From Nemertoderma westbladi (taxonomy: Eukaryota; Xenacoelomorpha; Nemertodermatida; Nemertodermatidae): a stretch of DNA of 30,749 bases. This document shows, piece by piece, positions 1-9,930 of the stretch. The notes under the pieces are model-generated. The model saw only the letters and a list, made by a program, of their open reading frames with translations, was not told where the DNA came from and ran no database searches. A program made the translations under genes and the position numbers. The stretch covers positions 1 to 30,749 of the forward strand of contig JAUCBJ010000584.1 of NCBI GenBank assembly GCA_032718475.1, read 5' to 3'. The stretch's first letter is position 1, and each line of letters starts with the position of its first letter.

Positions 1-321
1 ACAAGACAATTAGTGGCTATCCATAGTACAGCAGTGATATTACTGTAGTAGCCTTTATTAAACACATGTTCTCATGAAAAGGTTAAGTTACTTAAAAGCA
101 CTAGCTGGTGCCTAATGCAAGAGAAAGGCAAGCACAGATAAATCAATTGGAGTTATTTGTTTGTAACATGCTCCTGTTGCTATGGTTATTAAAACACCAC
201 AATCCATCAATGACTAAGTTTCCAATTGAGTCAGACACCTGGGACTACTGATTGAATGTATTGCATTAAACAAATAATGCATATTTAGGTTGCCTGTTGT
301 TCCTTCTGCAGTCGGGCCCTT
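1..321. other. Gene-free AT-rich stretch
   Basis: No coding potential, RNA gene or repeat is recognisable here. It is ordinary AT-rich intergenic sequence leading into the short tandem repeat that starts at 322. Confidence 0.6.
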
Positions 322-509
322 GTGAAGTATACCAGAAATTATGCTGTAATATTTCACTTTAGCAGTTTACCTCGATGTGAAGTATGCCAGACTTTCTGCT
401 GTTATATTTCACTATACATTTTACCCCAATGTGAAGAATACCAGACTTTCTGCCGTTATATTTCACTTTGCAGTTACCCCCATGTGAAGAATACCAGATT
501 TTCACTAAA
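322..509. repeat. Tandem repeat, ~54-bp unit, four copies
   Basis: Copies start at 322, 377, 431 and 484, each with GTGAAGWATACCAGA followed by TTTCTGCNGTTATATTTCACT; spacings are 55, 54 and 53 bp. The fourth copy is partial. An 88-residue reading frame over this stretch is a by-product of the repeat and is not supported as a gene. The last copy doubles as the left arm of an inverted repeat whose partner is at 671-697. Confidence 0.75.
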
Positions 510-697
510 AACCCAGGTTACAGAATGGCTCAATCTAACCAAAACAATAAACGAATTAATATCTTTACAGGTTATGAGATATCAATAAACGCTAAAAATA
601 CACCTAATACGTAGAAATTAAAAAATACAAATTCTTCATGTATAAAATTTCAATAGAATTTCGACCAAAAAGTGAAAACTTGATATTCTTCACATGA
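483..697. mobile_element. Small inverted-repeat structure, MITE-like
   Basis: The left arm (483-509, CATGTGAAGAATACCAGATT then TTCACT) matches the reverse complement of 671-697 at about 24 of 27 positions. The two arms enclose about 160 bp of AT-rich DNA with no ORF. The right arm lies directly against the heptamer minisatellite. This could be a tiny non-autonomous DNA element, or an inverted copy of the neighbouring 54-bp repeat unit. No target-site duplication was convincing. Confidence 0.35.
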
Positions 698-701
698 TGG
701 G

Positions 702-1548
702 CCGACAGCTGTCGGTTGTCGGTTGTCGGTTGTCGGTTGTCAGCTGTCGGTTGTCAGCTGTCGGTTGTCAGCTGTCGGTTGTCAGCTGTCGGTTGTCGGT
801 TGTCGGTTGTCAGCTGTCGGTTGTCAGCTGTCGGTTGTCAGCTGTCGGTTGTCAGCTGTCGGTTGTCTGCTGTCGGTTGTCAGCTGTCGGTTGTCAGCAG
901 TCGGTTGTCAGCTGTCGGTTGTCAGCTGTCGGTTGTCAGCTGTCGGTCGTCAGCTGTCGGTTGTCGGTTGTCAGCTGTCGGTTGTCAGCTGTCGGTTGTC
1001 AGCTGTCGGTTGTCAGCTGTCGGTTGTCAGCTGTCGGTTGTCAGCTGTCGGTTGTCAGCTGTCGGTTGTCAGCTGTCGGTTGTCGGTTGTCGGTTGTCAG
1101 CTGTCGGTTGTCAGCTGTCGGTTGTCAGCTGTCGGTTGTCAGCTGTCGGTTGTCAGCTGTCGGTTGTCAGCTGTCGGTTGTCAGCAGTCGGTTGTCAGCT
1201 GTCGGTTGTCAGCTGTCGGTTGTCAGCTGTCGGTCGTCAGCTGTCGGTTGTCGGTTGTCAGCTGTCGGTTGTCAGCTGTCGGTTGTCAGCTGTCGGTTGT
1301 CAGCTGTCGGTTGTCAGCTGTCGGTTGTCAGCTGTCGGTTGTCAGCTGTCGGTTGTCAGCTGTCGGTTGTCAGCTGTCGGTTGTCAGCAGTCGGTTGTCA
1401 GCTGTCGGTTGTCAGCTGTCGGTTGTCAGCTGTCGGTCGTCAGCTGTCGGTTGTCAGCTGTCGGTTGTCAGCTGTCGGTTGTCAGCTGTCGGTTGTCAGC
1501 TGTCGGTTGTCAGCTGTCGGTTGTCAGCTGTCGGTTCTCAGCTGTCGG
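702..1548. repeat. Heptamer minisatellite (GTCGGTT / GTCAGCT), ~120 units
   Basis: The array alternates two 7-bp units, GTCGGTT and GTCAGCT, usually as a 14-bp dimer, with occasional extra GTCGGTT units. Each dimer carries a CAGCTG palindrome. The left boundary is a perfect 14-bp palindrome, CCGACAGCTGTCGG (702-715). Variant units (CAGCAG at 895, 1182 and 1385, each followed 46 bp later by a GGTCGT variant) mark three copies of a higher-order block. Their spacings, 287 and 203 bp, are multiples of 7. The unit contains no stop in any forward frame, so three overlapping frames of 304-311 codons appear; these are repeat artefacts. Confidence 0.95.
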
Positions 1549-1640
1549 CCGCCTGCCATCTTATCTCGGATCTCGGATTTCCTGCAGACATCCATGGATT
1601 CCTGTTAGAGTTTCTGAGAATATTAAAATATTCGAATGAT

Positions 1641-2682
1641 TTTTTTAAAGCATTCTAATATTCGAGCACTTTTATAAACAACTAAACAACTAGTTTTCCC
1701 CGATGGAGTGAATAATTATTGTCTGATTTTTCGATCTCCATCAATGTCCATTATTGTTTTAATTTCTACTTTGAATATAAAAGTATAATACAACTTGACG
1801 ATAATATCATTAATATAATGCAGACAAAAAGAGTGATACTAAATGTGGCAGCACATGGAAAAAAGTGACGTATTCAGTGTTTTGTGAAAGGTAGAAAACA
1901 TATTTAGATCAGCAATGTAACTATAGATATAATATTTTTAAATCAAAATGTTACCACCTTTCCAGCTGCCAGAATTTCAGAAACGTAACTTCATGTCTGA
2001 ATTTGTTATGTCAGTCTATTCGACTGTCTCTTTGTCCGTCTTTCGTACTTTAGGTTGTAGAATATAACAAAGGCACACTAATTTGCTAAAGGTTTCACAA
2101 GTTTCACTAGTTTTCCAGGACAGTTTTCATGCTTATGCTTGACATAATATAGTCTGTCTGTCAGTCTATTTATCTGTCTGTCAATCTGTTGTTTGTCAAA
2201 ATATAAGAAGACCCTCTGCGTGGCCAGTATTTTAGCTACGGTGTATTTCTGGTCTGTTATTTTATTCTTGATGTTTGGCTGAATCTAGTCTGCCTGTTGT
2301 TTACTTTTGACAGACAGAGAGTCAGACAGTCAGGCAGACAGACAGACTGATAGAAACACTACTAGATCCACCAAACACTAAAACTGACATGTGAAATGAA
2401 AACACCGAATAGGAAAACACCCAGATCTGAAATATTAGCTCTGTGGTGTGTTTCATTATTGTGAAGTTACGTCATTAACAAACATTCTGTAAGACAGTAT
2501 TGAGATGGAAGGTTCATACTACGATATTTTGTCCGACACGATATCGTGTAGTTTTTGCTATTTTCCGAAGGCAAAAACATATCTAGAGTTTATACTAAAT
2601 ATACCATTAGAAAGCCCAAAAACTTTACTACAAAATGAGATGTAATCCAAAAAAATTGATTTTTTGTCATGTGTCCATTCTT
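1641..2682. other. Gene-free interior of the TIR element with GTCT microsatellites
   Basis: No ORF worth calling. GTCTGTC-type microsatellite sequence at about 2149-2190 and its complement GACAGACA at about 2308-2352 are in inverted orientation about 120 bp apart, so the segment could fold into a hairpin. The rest is AT-rich and unremarkable. Confidence 0.5.
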
Positions 2683-4390
2683 ACCTGGCAAACTGTGAAT
2701 GAGGTATCTATCTGGTCGGAAAAGTTGTGCAAAGGGGCGCCTCAAAGCCGATAGTCCCGAAGAACGTGTGGGGAAGTGGAAAAATCACTTCAGCAACTTG
2801 CTTGGGCAGCCACCAAACATCGAGGTCAGCCCTACAAGGAAAATATATGACAAGACACTACCTATAGAAACAGGGGACTTCACACCTGCCGAACTCCAAA
2901 GAAGCATTAAAAGCATGTCCAATAATAAAGCGAGTGGATTAGATGAAATCCCAGCGGAGGTATGGAAAACAGGAGTGCTAAACAGACCATTATTGAATGT
3001 TTGCAACCGGATGTTAAAAGGGGAAAAGCCTCCACCAATTTGGACTAAAGGTCAACTAAAGCCTCTCCCCAAGAAAGGAGACCTCGGTATACCAACAAAC
3101 TATCGTGGGATCTGTCTGCTTTTGGTAGCTGCCAAAATATACAATAAAATGATTCTATACAGGATTAGGCCTCACATAGAGAAACTACTGCGTAATTAGC
3201 CAAAACGGATTTCGACCAAGTAGATCAACAATAGCTCAGATACTTGCACTACGGAGACTGATTGAAGGAATTAAGTCGAAGAATCTCCCCGCTGTCATGA
3301 CTTTTGTGGACTTCAAGAAGGCATTCGACTCCATCCAGAGAGGCAAAATGCTTGAAATCCTAAGAGCTTATGGAATACCAGAAGTAATTGTTGCTGGCAT
3401 TGGATTGTTATATTGTGACACAGAAGCGCAGGTACTCTCACCAGATGGTGAAACTGAGTTTTTCTCAATCCTGGCTGGGGTACTGCAAGGTGACACATTA
3501 GCACCATTACTATTTGTAATTGTGCTGGATTACGCAATGAGGACAGCCACAAAGGGTGAAGACCTGGGATTTACACTTCAAGAACGCAGAAGTAGTAGAT
3601 ATCCGGCAACTACAGTCACAGACACCGACTTTGCGGATGACATCGCCCTGCTCTCTAATACCCTAGCAGATGCACAGCTTCTACTAAATAAAGTGGAGAG
3701 GGCTGCTAAGGAGGTTGGATTGCATATAAATGCTACCAAGACCGAATTCATGACCTTTAATGTTGATGGAAACTTGACAACCATTAATAGTAATCAACTA
3801 AGGAAGGGTGACGACTTCCAGTACTTAGGATCATGGATAGAGAGTAGCAAAAAGGACATAGAAGTTAGGAAAGCAAAGGCTTGGGTAGCTCTATCAAAAA
3901 TGTATACCATCTGGAAATCAGATCTCTCCAGGCACCTGAAGACTAAGTTCTTTCGAGCCACAGTGGAAAGTGTATTTTTATACGGGTGTGAGACCTGGAC
4001 ACAGACTAAATCACTTGAACAACGAATTGATGGTTGCTACTAAGACTACTAAGGGCAGCCCTAAACATCAGCTGGAGACAACACATGACAAACGCCGAAC
4101 TTTATGGTACAATACCACCTGTATCAACCACCCTCCGTGAACGCAGATTAAGATTCAGTGGGCACTACTGCTGGCGAAGTAAAGACGAGGTCATACCAGA
4201 TCTACTTTTCTGGCAACCAACTCATGGAAAGCGTAGTCGTGGACGACCGGCCACAACATATATAGATCAACTTGAAAGGGATACTGAACTTGGGAGAAAC
4301 GAAATTGCGACAACTATGGAGAATCGGGAAGCCTGGAAGGATCTCATTTCCACTGTCCGAGTTCGCTCGACTTAGTAGTAGTAGTTTAGT
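2683..4390 (+). pseudogene. Non-LTR retrotransposon (LINE) reverse transcriptase, 5'-truncated and frameshifted
   Basis: Three frames together cover the reverse transcriptase and C-terminal region of an APE-type LINE, most like RTE-related families. Frame 2 (2699-3199) has KASGLDEIPAEVWK and a PTNYRGICLL block. Frame 3 (about 3201-4043) starts at QNGFRPSRST, then has motif A FVDFKKAFDSI (D at residue 5 of the 3297 frame), motif B GVLQGDTLAPLLF and catalytic motif C FADD (residues 112-115). Frame 2 again (4034-4375) carries the GHYCWRSK...HGKRSRGRPA tail. Recognisable coding begins near 2683 in frame 1 (WQTVNEV), so a further shift lies near 2705; the others are near 3199 and 4040. The endonuclease is missing. 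The 3' end has TAGTAGTAGTAG (about 4371-4386), a short simple-repeat tail as in RTE-like elements. It cannot move itself. Confidence 0.9.
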
Positions 4391-4591
4391 CAATTCTGTA
4401 ACCGCCACAAATACAGTTGAAAAAAATCACTAAAATGACAAATAGATAATTAACTTGTGAGATTTACTTAATTAAGTAGCTTATACTTTTATTGTTCTTG
4501 TATAATATTGTAATAGTAATTATAATTTTAATACACTTAAAAGTATCAACGAATATTCGAATAGTAAAATTGCCATTCTCAGAAACTCTAA

Positions 4592-7513
4592 TTCTTACGA
4601 CGTAGTCCAAACTAACAATTTTTCAATAACTGTAAAAAGTTTATATTAAGTTGAGAAAATAATATAAATTATTGTACATAATAAAGTGTTTTATGGTGAC
4701 CTGGATTCAGCCTTCCCGATATTCGGAATTTTCCTAATGTTTTGGAAATAGTTTTCGGAGAAAATATATGGGGTCATTTATTTTTCTTTGGGGACTTATC
4801 TTTTTTTTTCACGTGGCCCCATTTTTTTCAGTGGGGGTCCCGCAGACACCAACACCGGAGCTGATTACAGGTACATAATTTGCTCGTATTTGTGGAGGGG
4901 TATAAAACAAGTTGCGGGAAAAAAGTTACATCGCTTGAGGCCAGCCTGGAAGCACAATCGCAACTGGAGATTCTGCTACCTTCAACTAACTCGAGATAGG
5001 CCTGCTGTATCTGTATCACTTCCCAGAAATCAGTTTATCCTTCCTTATCTTATAACTTACCCCACAACTGAAATATTCTTGTTTCGCCATAGTATAAAGG
5101 ACGCCTTACATACTATTATGGAAATGGTCTACATAAAAATTTTGACGATCTACTGCTTTTGAAAAATGAAATTTTATATGGCATTGAATAGTGATCAAAT
5201 ATCATATCTGCAAAAAATTTCGTTTTTTTGTTTGACACCATGAAAACTATTATTTCACAGAAACCGCACCTGTTTATTTCAAATTTTAGTCACTTTTAAA
5301 AAATCGAAATGCATTACAAAACTATACCATCTGTAAGAGCGAAAAATTCTCTATCAAATAGGGCAATAAACCCAATTTCGATTTTTTGACGAATAACGCC
5401 TTTCTATATGCACCGCCACAAATAACCACAAACACAAAAAAGACGCATATGTTCTACTCCACATTGTAAAAGATCCCTTCATGTTTGGCATACATATAAC
5501 ATCGTGCTTTATAGGGTTCATGCTCTTACTGTAGGGAGACAATGATGATTTATTTTTATTCACAATGTGAGGTTTTACCAACTCCTCCAGCCTGCTCATC
5601 ATTTAAAGTATTGCCTATCAGTAAGTAATTATTATTTAACATGCAAACGTTCCCCAATTAAATTAAAACAATTAGATATATAATAAATATAAGCAAGAGT
5701 CTTTTTAATTTTGTTCTGTAGTCCACGTGTATTTGTCGAGGCCTCGAGAGTTCTCAAATCCAATTACAGAGAAGGCAGGGCATCAGCGGATTTTCGGGAC
5801 AGAGGACACCGCGTTTCGTCGGTTGAGACATAAAGGCGCGTCGTCCCGTATTTCCGCACTCTCCATTCGTGTTGCAAATAACCGACCTATGTTTCTGGAG
5901 CATTTGCACGTAATTTGACACCATCTAGCGGATTAATATATAATTGTATATCGATCGAATACATTTTATAGCATGGGGTATAGGGTCAGAGCCACGAAGT
6001 TGGCGGAGCCTTTGCGAACTGACGCTATCTCTTAGGGAGGTAGGTCAATTATGGCAAATAGTTCATTCAATAATGGTCCTGTATGCCATCATCGTCGCTA
6101 CGATTTTGACTTACTTATAACTTCGTCGGATCTAAAGCTTCGAGTCTAAAATTAGTAGGCATCAATAAGACCATAAGTTTTTTTTAGGGACTTCCAGACA
6201 CCATCAAATCCCCAGTCTCTCGCTAGAGGGCTACATGTCTAGATATTAAATATACTCACATTTTCTTTGCTTTAAACCCGTTCTAGCTGAAACTTGGCAT
6301 GTTTGTACTAGACCATTAACTGTGTCATTCAAAGGAGGCTCATCTGTCTGCAGTTCTCTAGTCTGAGGCTAGAGAACAAATATCTCAAAGTGCAATCACT
6401 GATTTAGCTGAAACATCAGATATAGAACACGTCCGGTCCGTGTTTGCCGGGCTAGGAATCAGTCCGACCAGTTCCACCTCACCACGATTCCATCAAGGTG
6501 TAATTCTATAGGACATGCAATAGTGTTAGGCCCTCCGCCCTAGAGTAATAAGACAGCTTGCTTATTGTTTATAAAGACAGCTTGCTTATTGTTTATCTCG
6601 CAAAATGATTGCTGAGTATTTAATGGAGATTCTTTAGAATAAATATAGCTAAATAATTTTGTTGTGACATCGACATGGTAAATTAATATTTCAGTATCAA
6701 TACTAAAACGTCATAAGGTCACTGCAAAAGGCTTATATCCAAAATTGTTTATTTCTCAAAATATTAGGCTTATTATTTTTTGATGGGATTTCTGTGTATT
6801 TTAATTGTCTAAGTTTTCAGAGGCATTAACAGTATATTAAATAAATTATTTGAATATCATTCATTACTGCATCGACTGTATTTAGTACTGCGTAGATTAT
6901 ATTTCTATAAACCACCTGGCTTCGCATATTGAACGTGCGATTGGAAATAAGTTCGTGCTACCCTTCCGTGGGTGGTGTACTAAATTTTACTAATTTATAA
7001 AGTTAAATACTGATTCTGTGATACAGTCGCTCGATTTTAATTTGTATCTCATAACTGGGCCTCGTGCTGCGCGAAGGCCCCACGAACGTGTACTGTACTG
7101 TATACTGAAAGTATCCCATTAACTTTTTTTTCTATCGGGGCTTCTGACACTAACATCACCGCAGCGATTACTTAGAGATCGCTCCTTAACATTCAGGAAT
7201 CCTTCAGCCTCAGACTTGGCAACATCATTAGGAAATTTCCTGCCAAGGGTCATACAGATGTTTAAAAAAACGATACATAATATCAACTTAAAGTTCATTT
7301 TGTATAGATTTAATATCAGACTTGATCCGTTGTTTTACTGTAGGCCTACTGTAATTTTAAACAAACTACTGTAGCAATTACACGATCGAGGGACATCAAC
7401 TACATTGTACCAATTATTAACCTCCGAATTTTAGCCGACAGGCAGACAGTCCAACCGACAGACAATAGTCGTTGAAATTGCAGTTCACATGCGCTGAGCT
7501 ATATTCCTTTATG
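4592..7513. other. Long stretch without recognisable genes
   Basis: Short ORFs here (for example 4788-5162 and, on the minus strand, 5354-5602) lack recognisable domains and are not supported. The segment 5720-5900 is richer in CpG than its surroundings. A 22-bp sequence, AGACAGCTTGCTTATTGTTT followed by AT, is tandemly duplicated at 6551-6572 and 6575-6596. A G/C-rich inverted repeat (GGGCC...GGCCC, about 7059-7081) is present. Otherwise nothing is visible. Confidence 0.5.
6551..6596. repeat. 22-bp direct tandem duplication
   Basis: AGACAGCTTGCTTATTGTTT followed by AT occurs at 6551-6572 and identically at 6575-6596, period 24 bp. The identity implies a recent local duplication. Confidence 0.85.
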
Positions 7514-7532
7514 CCCCCCCCCCCCCCCCCCC
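7514..7532. repeat. Poly-C tract, 19 nt
   Basis: A run of 19 cytosines followed by AACCC and an A-run. It is one of six C or G homopolymers of 18 nt or more in the window. Confidence 0.95.
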
Positions 7533-7704
7533 AACCCAAAAAAAAGACTAGCGAGCAGTTTGTGCCTGTCAGTGTTAACAGAGAATGCTTTTTAGCAAAA
7601 ATCTATGGTACCTATATACCTGTATATAGGGGCCTACACAAAAATTCACAGGAATATGGATTACCTTACAGACACGTGGCAAATCATAACTTGGTCTACT
7701 GATT

Positions 7705-7858
7705 TAATCTGCGTTGCTTTGAATTCACATCTCTTCGGAGGTCGTGGGTTCGATCCCTGCATGAGGTTACGTTAGTTTGCGTTTCAGCAGACTTTGTCTG
7801 GTGTAATAGTAATCCCTGGCTTACAGGCCATGAAAACAACTTTATACTTTACTTTTAC
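7705..7858 (+). mobile_element. tRNA-derived SINE fragment
   Basis: A RNA polymerase III B-box, GGTTCGATCC (7747-7756), sits in a T-arm-like context (GTCGTGGGTTCGATCCCTGC). It is preceded by an anticodon-arm-like part (GCGTTGCTTTGAATTCA) and followed by a tRNA-unrelated body ending in a simple tail (ACAACTTTATACTTTACTTT). The A-box half is missing or degraded, so this is a 5'-truncated SINE and not a functional tRNA gene. SINEs with the same plan are common in marine deuterostomes; the exact family cannot be named. Confidence 0.5.
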
Positions 7859-8504
7859 TTGTGAGTTTGGTGAATGCACAAACTCTATATTTAGGGCCTT
7901 TATATTGTACTCTATGTGCGAAAAATACTATAAGACACGTGGAGTGTGTTGTACGGACCATCTGTATGTATGTAGGCCTACAGTACCGGTATACAGTATA
8001 CTGTCTGTAGGAAATATGATCATATCGCGTGGTGGCAGAGAGTCTGAGTCATTTATAATAATCGTAAATTATTAACCGAGGCTGCAATCTGTGACTTTGT
8101 TCAAATCTACTGTACTGTACCTACAAACTATAGCGCTTACTGATTAGTATACAGGTTGGTTTTATTAATAGACACACCATTTTTATGCAATGCTTTTTGA
8201 TGTGGAGCTAGCCATGAGTCATCGAGCCTTTCAATAATCTATGACGTTTCTATGCGAATAGGTTGCATGGATAAACGGAATAAAAATGTACAAAGTTGAT
8301 TTGTATGCAGTATCGATGCGGTTTCATCCCCCTTCCCCTCACTCCCCTACTACTATCAGCATATGCTGCATTTCAGCTGCATTATATATATTAAAAATAA
8401 AATATAACAACATTTTTCAATCATTGGCACACTTCATTAGTTGCATTCATGTTCCCGGTGTCTTCGATCTTGTGCGACATTTCGCAGTGATTTGACAGGG
8501 TAGC
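7859..8504. other. Gene-free stretch
   Basis: Only short ORFs without domains occur here. TAGGCCTA-type and TACTGTAC palindromes are present around 7972-8120. Nothing else is recognisable. Confidence 0.5.
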
Positions 8505-8523
8505 GGGGGGGGGGGGGGGGGGG
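8505..8523. repeat. Poly-G tract, 19 nt
   Basis: Nineteen guanines, followed by GGGTGGGTGG-type repeats to about 8545. The stretch could form a G-quadruplex on this strand. Confidence 0.95.
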
Positions 8524-8569
8524 TGGGTGGTTTGAGGTGGGTGGGTAGTGCAGTAACAGTACTTACGGT

Positions 8570-9427
8570 TGTAAGAGAACTCCTCTGGTATAGGTCACAA
8601 GAGGGATGGATATCTTTCGTCGGGTGTGTGTGAGATAATCGAGAGACCCTTATCCGATTCCACAGGCGCTCTCTAGTAGAAATGCCTATCTCCCTTCCCA
8701 CCTGAGTTCCGGTTTCACTCAGGGAACCTGCCGTCGGTCCACAAGTGGCCAGTCGAGGATATACGTTAGACCCCAGAAGCAGTGTAATGAGTAAGAGGGT
8801 TCTTGTTGACTGATCTTTAATGGCATTCACTAGTAGATGATGTCTCACCAATAAAAGCTCTTGCACTTATGGTGCGAAGTAGCGTAATCACCAATAACAC
8901 AATACAAATACTGTATAAATAACATATGGAAAGTTATAAGTAAATAGGAGAGAGGTAACATTTACTGTAGAAATACACCCATGGAATAAAAGAGTTTACC
9001 AAAAACATAATATTATACACCTCAAAAATTGGCACTAACATCTGACTAATCTCTAATATAGGTTACACCTTCACCTGTTGTATACAAATTTATAGTTACT
9101 TCTTTCTTAGCCGAGAGTGCCCTGGTATTTCCCCCTATGTACTAATGGTCCCCTTCTACCGTAACAAATAACCAAATTGTCCTTACTGTATTATTGCATT
9201 CTTACTGTAGGTTAATGCATCATTGTTCGGTCTGCCAATACATATTTAACACCCGATTTTTAGGCCTCCAATATGCATTCACACCTTCTCAATGTCTTTG
9301 TATTCACATCATACTATCACTCACTCTGTAGCCAATAACCCATTCTCAGTTCTTCTAATTGTGTCGCTTATTACTTAGCTAATTCTCGCTTATTGGTTTG
9401 GGATTACTTCACTAACACTCCCCCCTG
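8570..9427 (-). mobile_element. Probable LTR with adjacent polypurine tract (Copia-like)
   Basis: Read on the minus strand, a G-rich polypurine tract (AGGGGGGAG, 9418-9427) is followed directly by TGTTAGTGAAGTAATCCC (start 9417). A candidate end, TTCTCTTACA, lies at 8570, giving TG...CA termini and about 848 bp. Polypurine tract then TG is the hallmark of a 3' LTR. The TGTTAG start resembles Copia-type elements. No internal coding region survives above 9430, so this would be a 3' remnant. The inner end is a guess, because no second LTR is available for comparison. Confidence 0.4.
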
Positions 9428-9930
9428 TCAGCTTGCTGACACACACAGGGTAATTCCAAACCAATCTCTTTATTTCCCCATTGTAGCTTAACTTATGAAC
9501 TAATAATACTCACATCACTTCAACTTATATACCCACATCAATGATCTCAATATTACTCTCTGTGCTTTATACTCACCTTTATTGTGTCTAATGAATTCGT
9601 CTCTTTACCATCATATAATACTAACCGCTAATGATGTGATATATCATTCCAAATATGAGAGTATTTATTTACCGAACTACAGTATTACTTGCCATGACAT
9701 TCTATGGGTTCCGTTATTAACCTGTGGAGTTAAATTAATTTAATATCCTAAAACTAGGCATCTTGATTCCTCTGAAATTAAATCGAATAAATTCATACAG
9801 TAAATATTTACGTTACGCAATCATATAATGTTCATTATTATAACAGTAATATTATTTTTTTATCTTCTACGGTTAACTTAGTGATTACTTTCAATGCGCT
9901 TGTCATCTCTATGCGACTTATAAAGATTAA
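9428..9930. other. AT-rich stretch without genes
   Basis: No ORF, RNA gene or repeat is recognised. It may include degraded internal sequence of the LTR element whose 3' end lies at 9417. Confidence 0.4.

Larger units (their letters stand above)
1605..4591. mobile_element. Probable old hAT-like TIR element (non-autonomous)
   Basis: A perfect 17-bp inverted repeat, TTAGAGTTTCTGAGAAT, lies at 1605-1621 and, in reverse complement, at 4575-4591. Just inside both ends the motif TATTCGAAT recurs (about 1629 on the left and 4553-4562 on the right, inverted). Subterminal motifs of this kind are common in hAT elements. If the termini are TAGAG...CTCTA, the flanking octamers are attcctgt and attcttac, agreeing at 5 of 8 positions, compatible with a decayed 8-bp duplication. 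No transposase is visible. The interior holds GTCT microsatellites and the LINE at 2683-4390, probably a later insertion. The superfamily is inferred from the termini only. Confidence 0.45.

Noticed and set aside
694-1658. Three overlapping 304-311-codon plus-strand ORFs rich in Ser, Val, Cys, Leu and Arg
   Set aside because: All three frames translate the same 14-bp repeat unit, which has no stop codons; there is no start, signal or domain evidence.
7700-7765. Functional tRNA gene
   Set aside because: Only the B-box half is tRNA-like; the 5' half with the A-box and the acceptor stem pairing are absent, which fits a truncated SINE.
8447-8866. 139-codon minus-strand ORF
   Set aside because: Its C-terminus is a translation of the poly-G/GGGTGG tract and the rest lies within the proposed LTR; no domain is visible.
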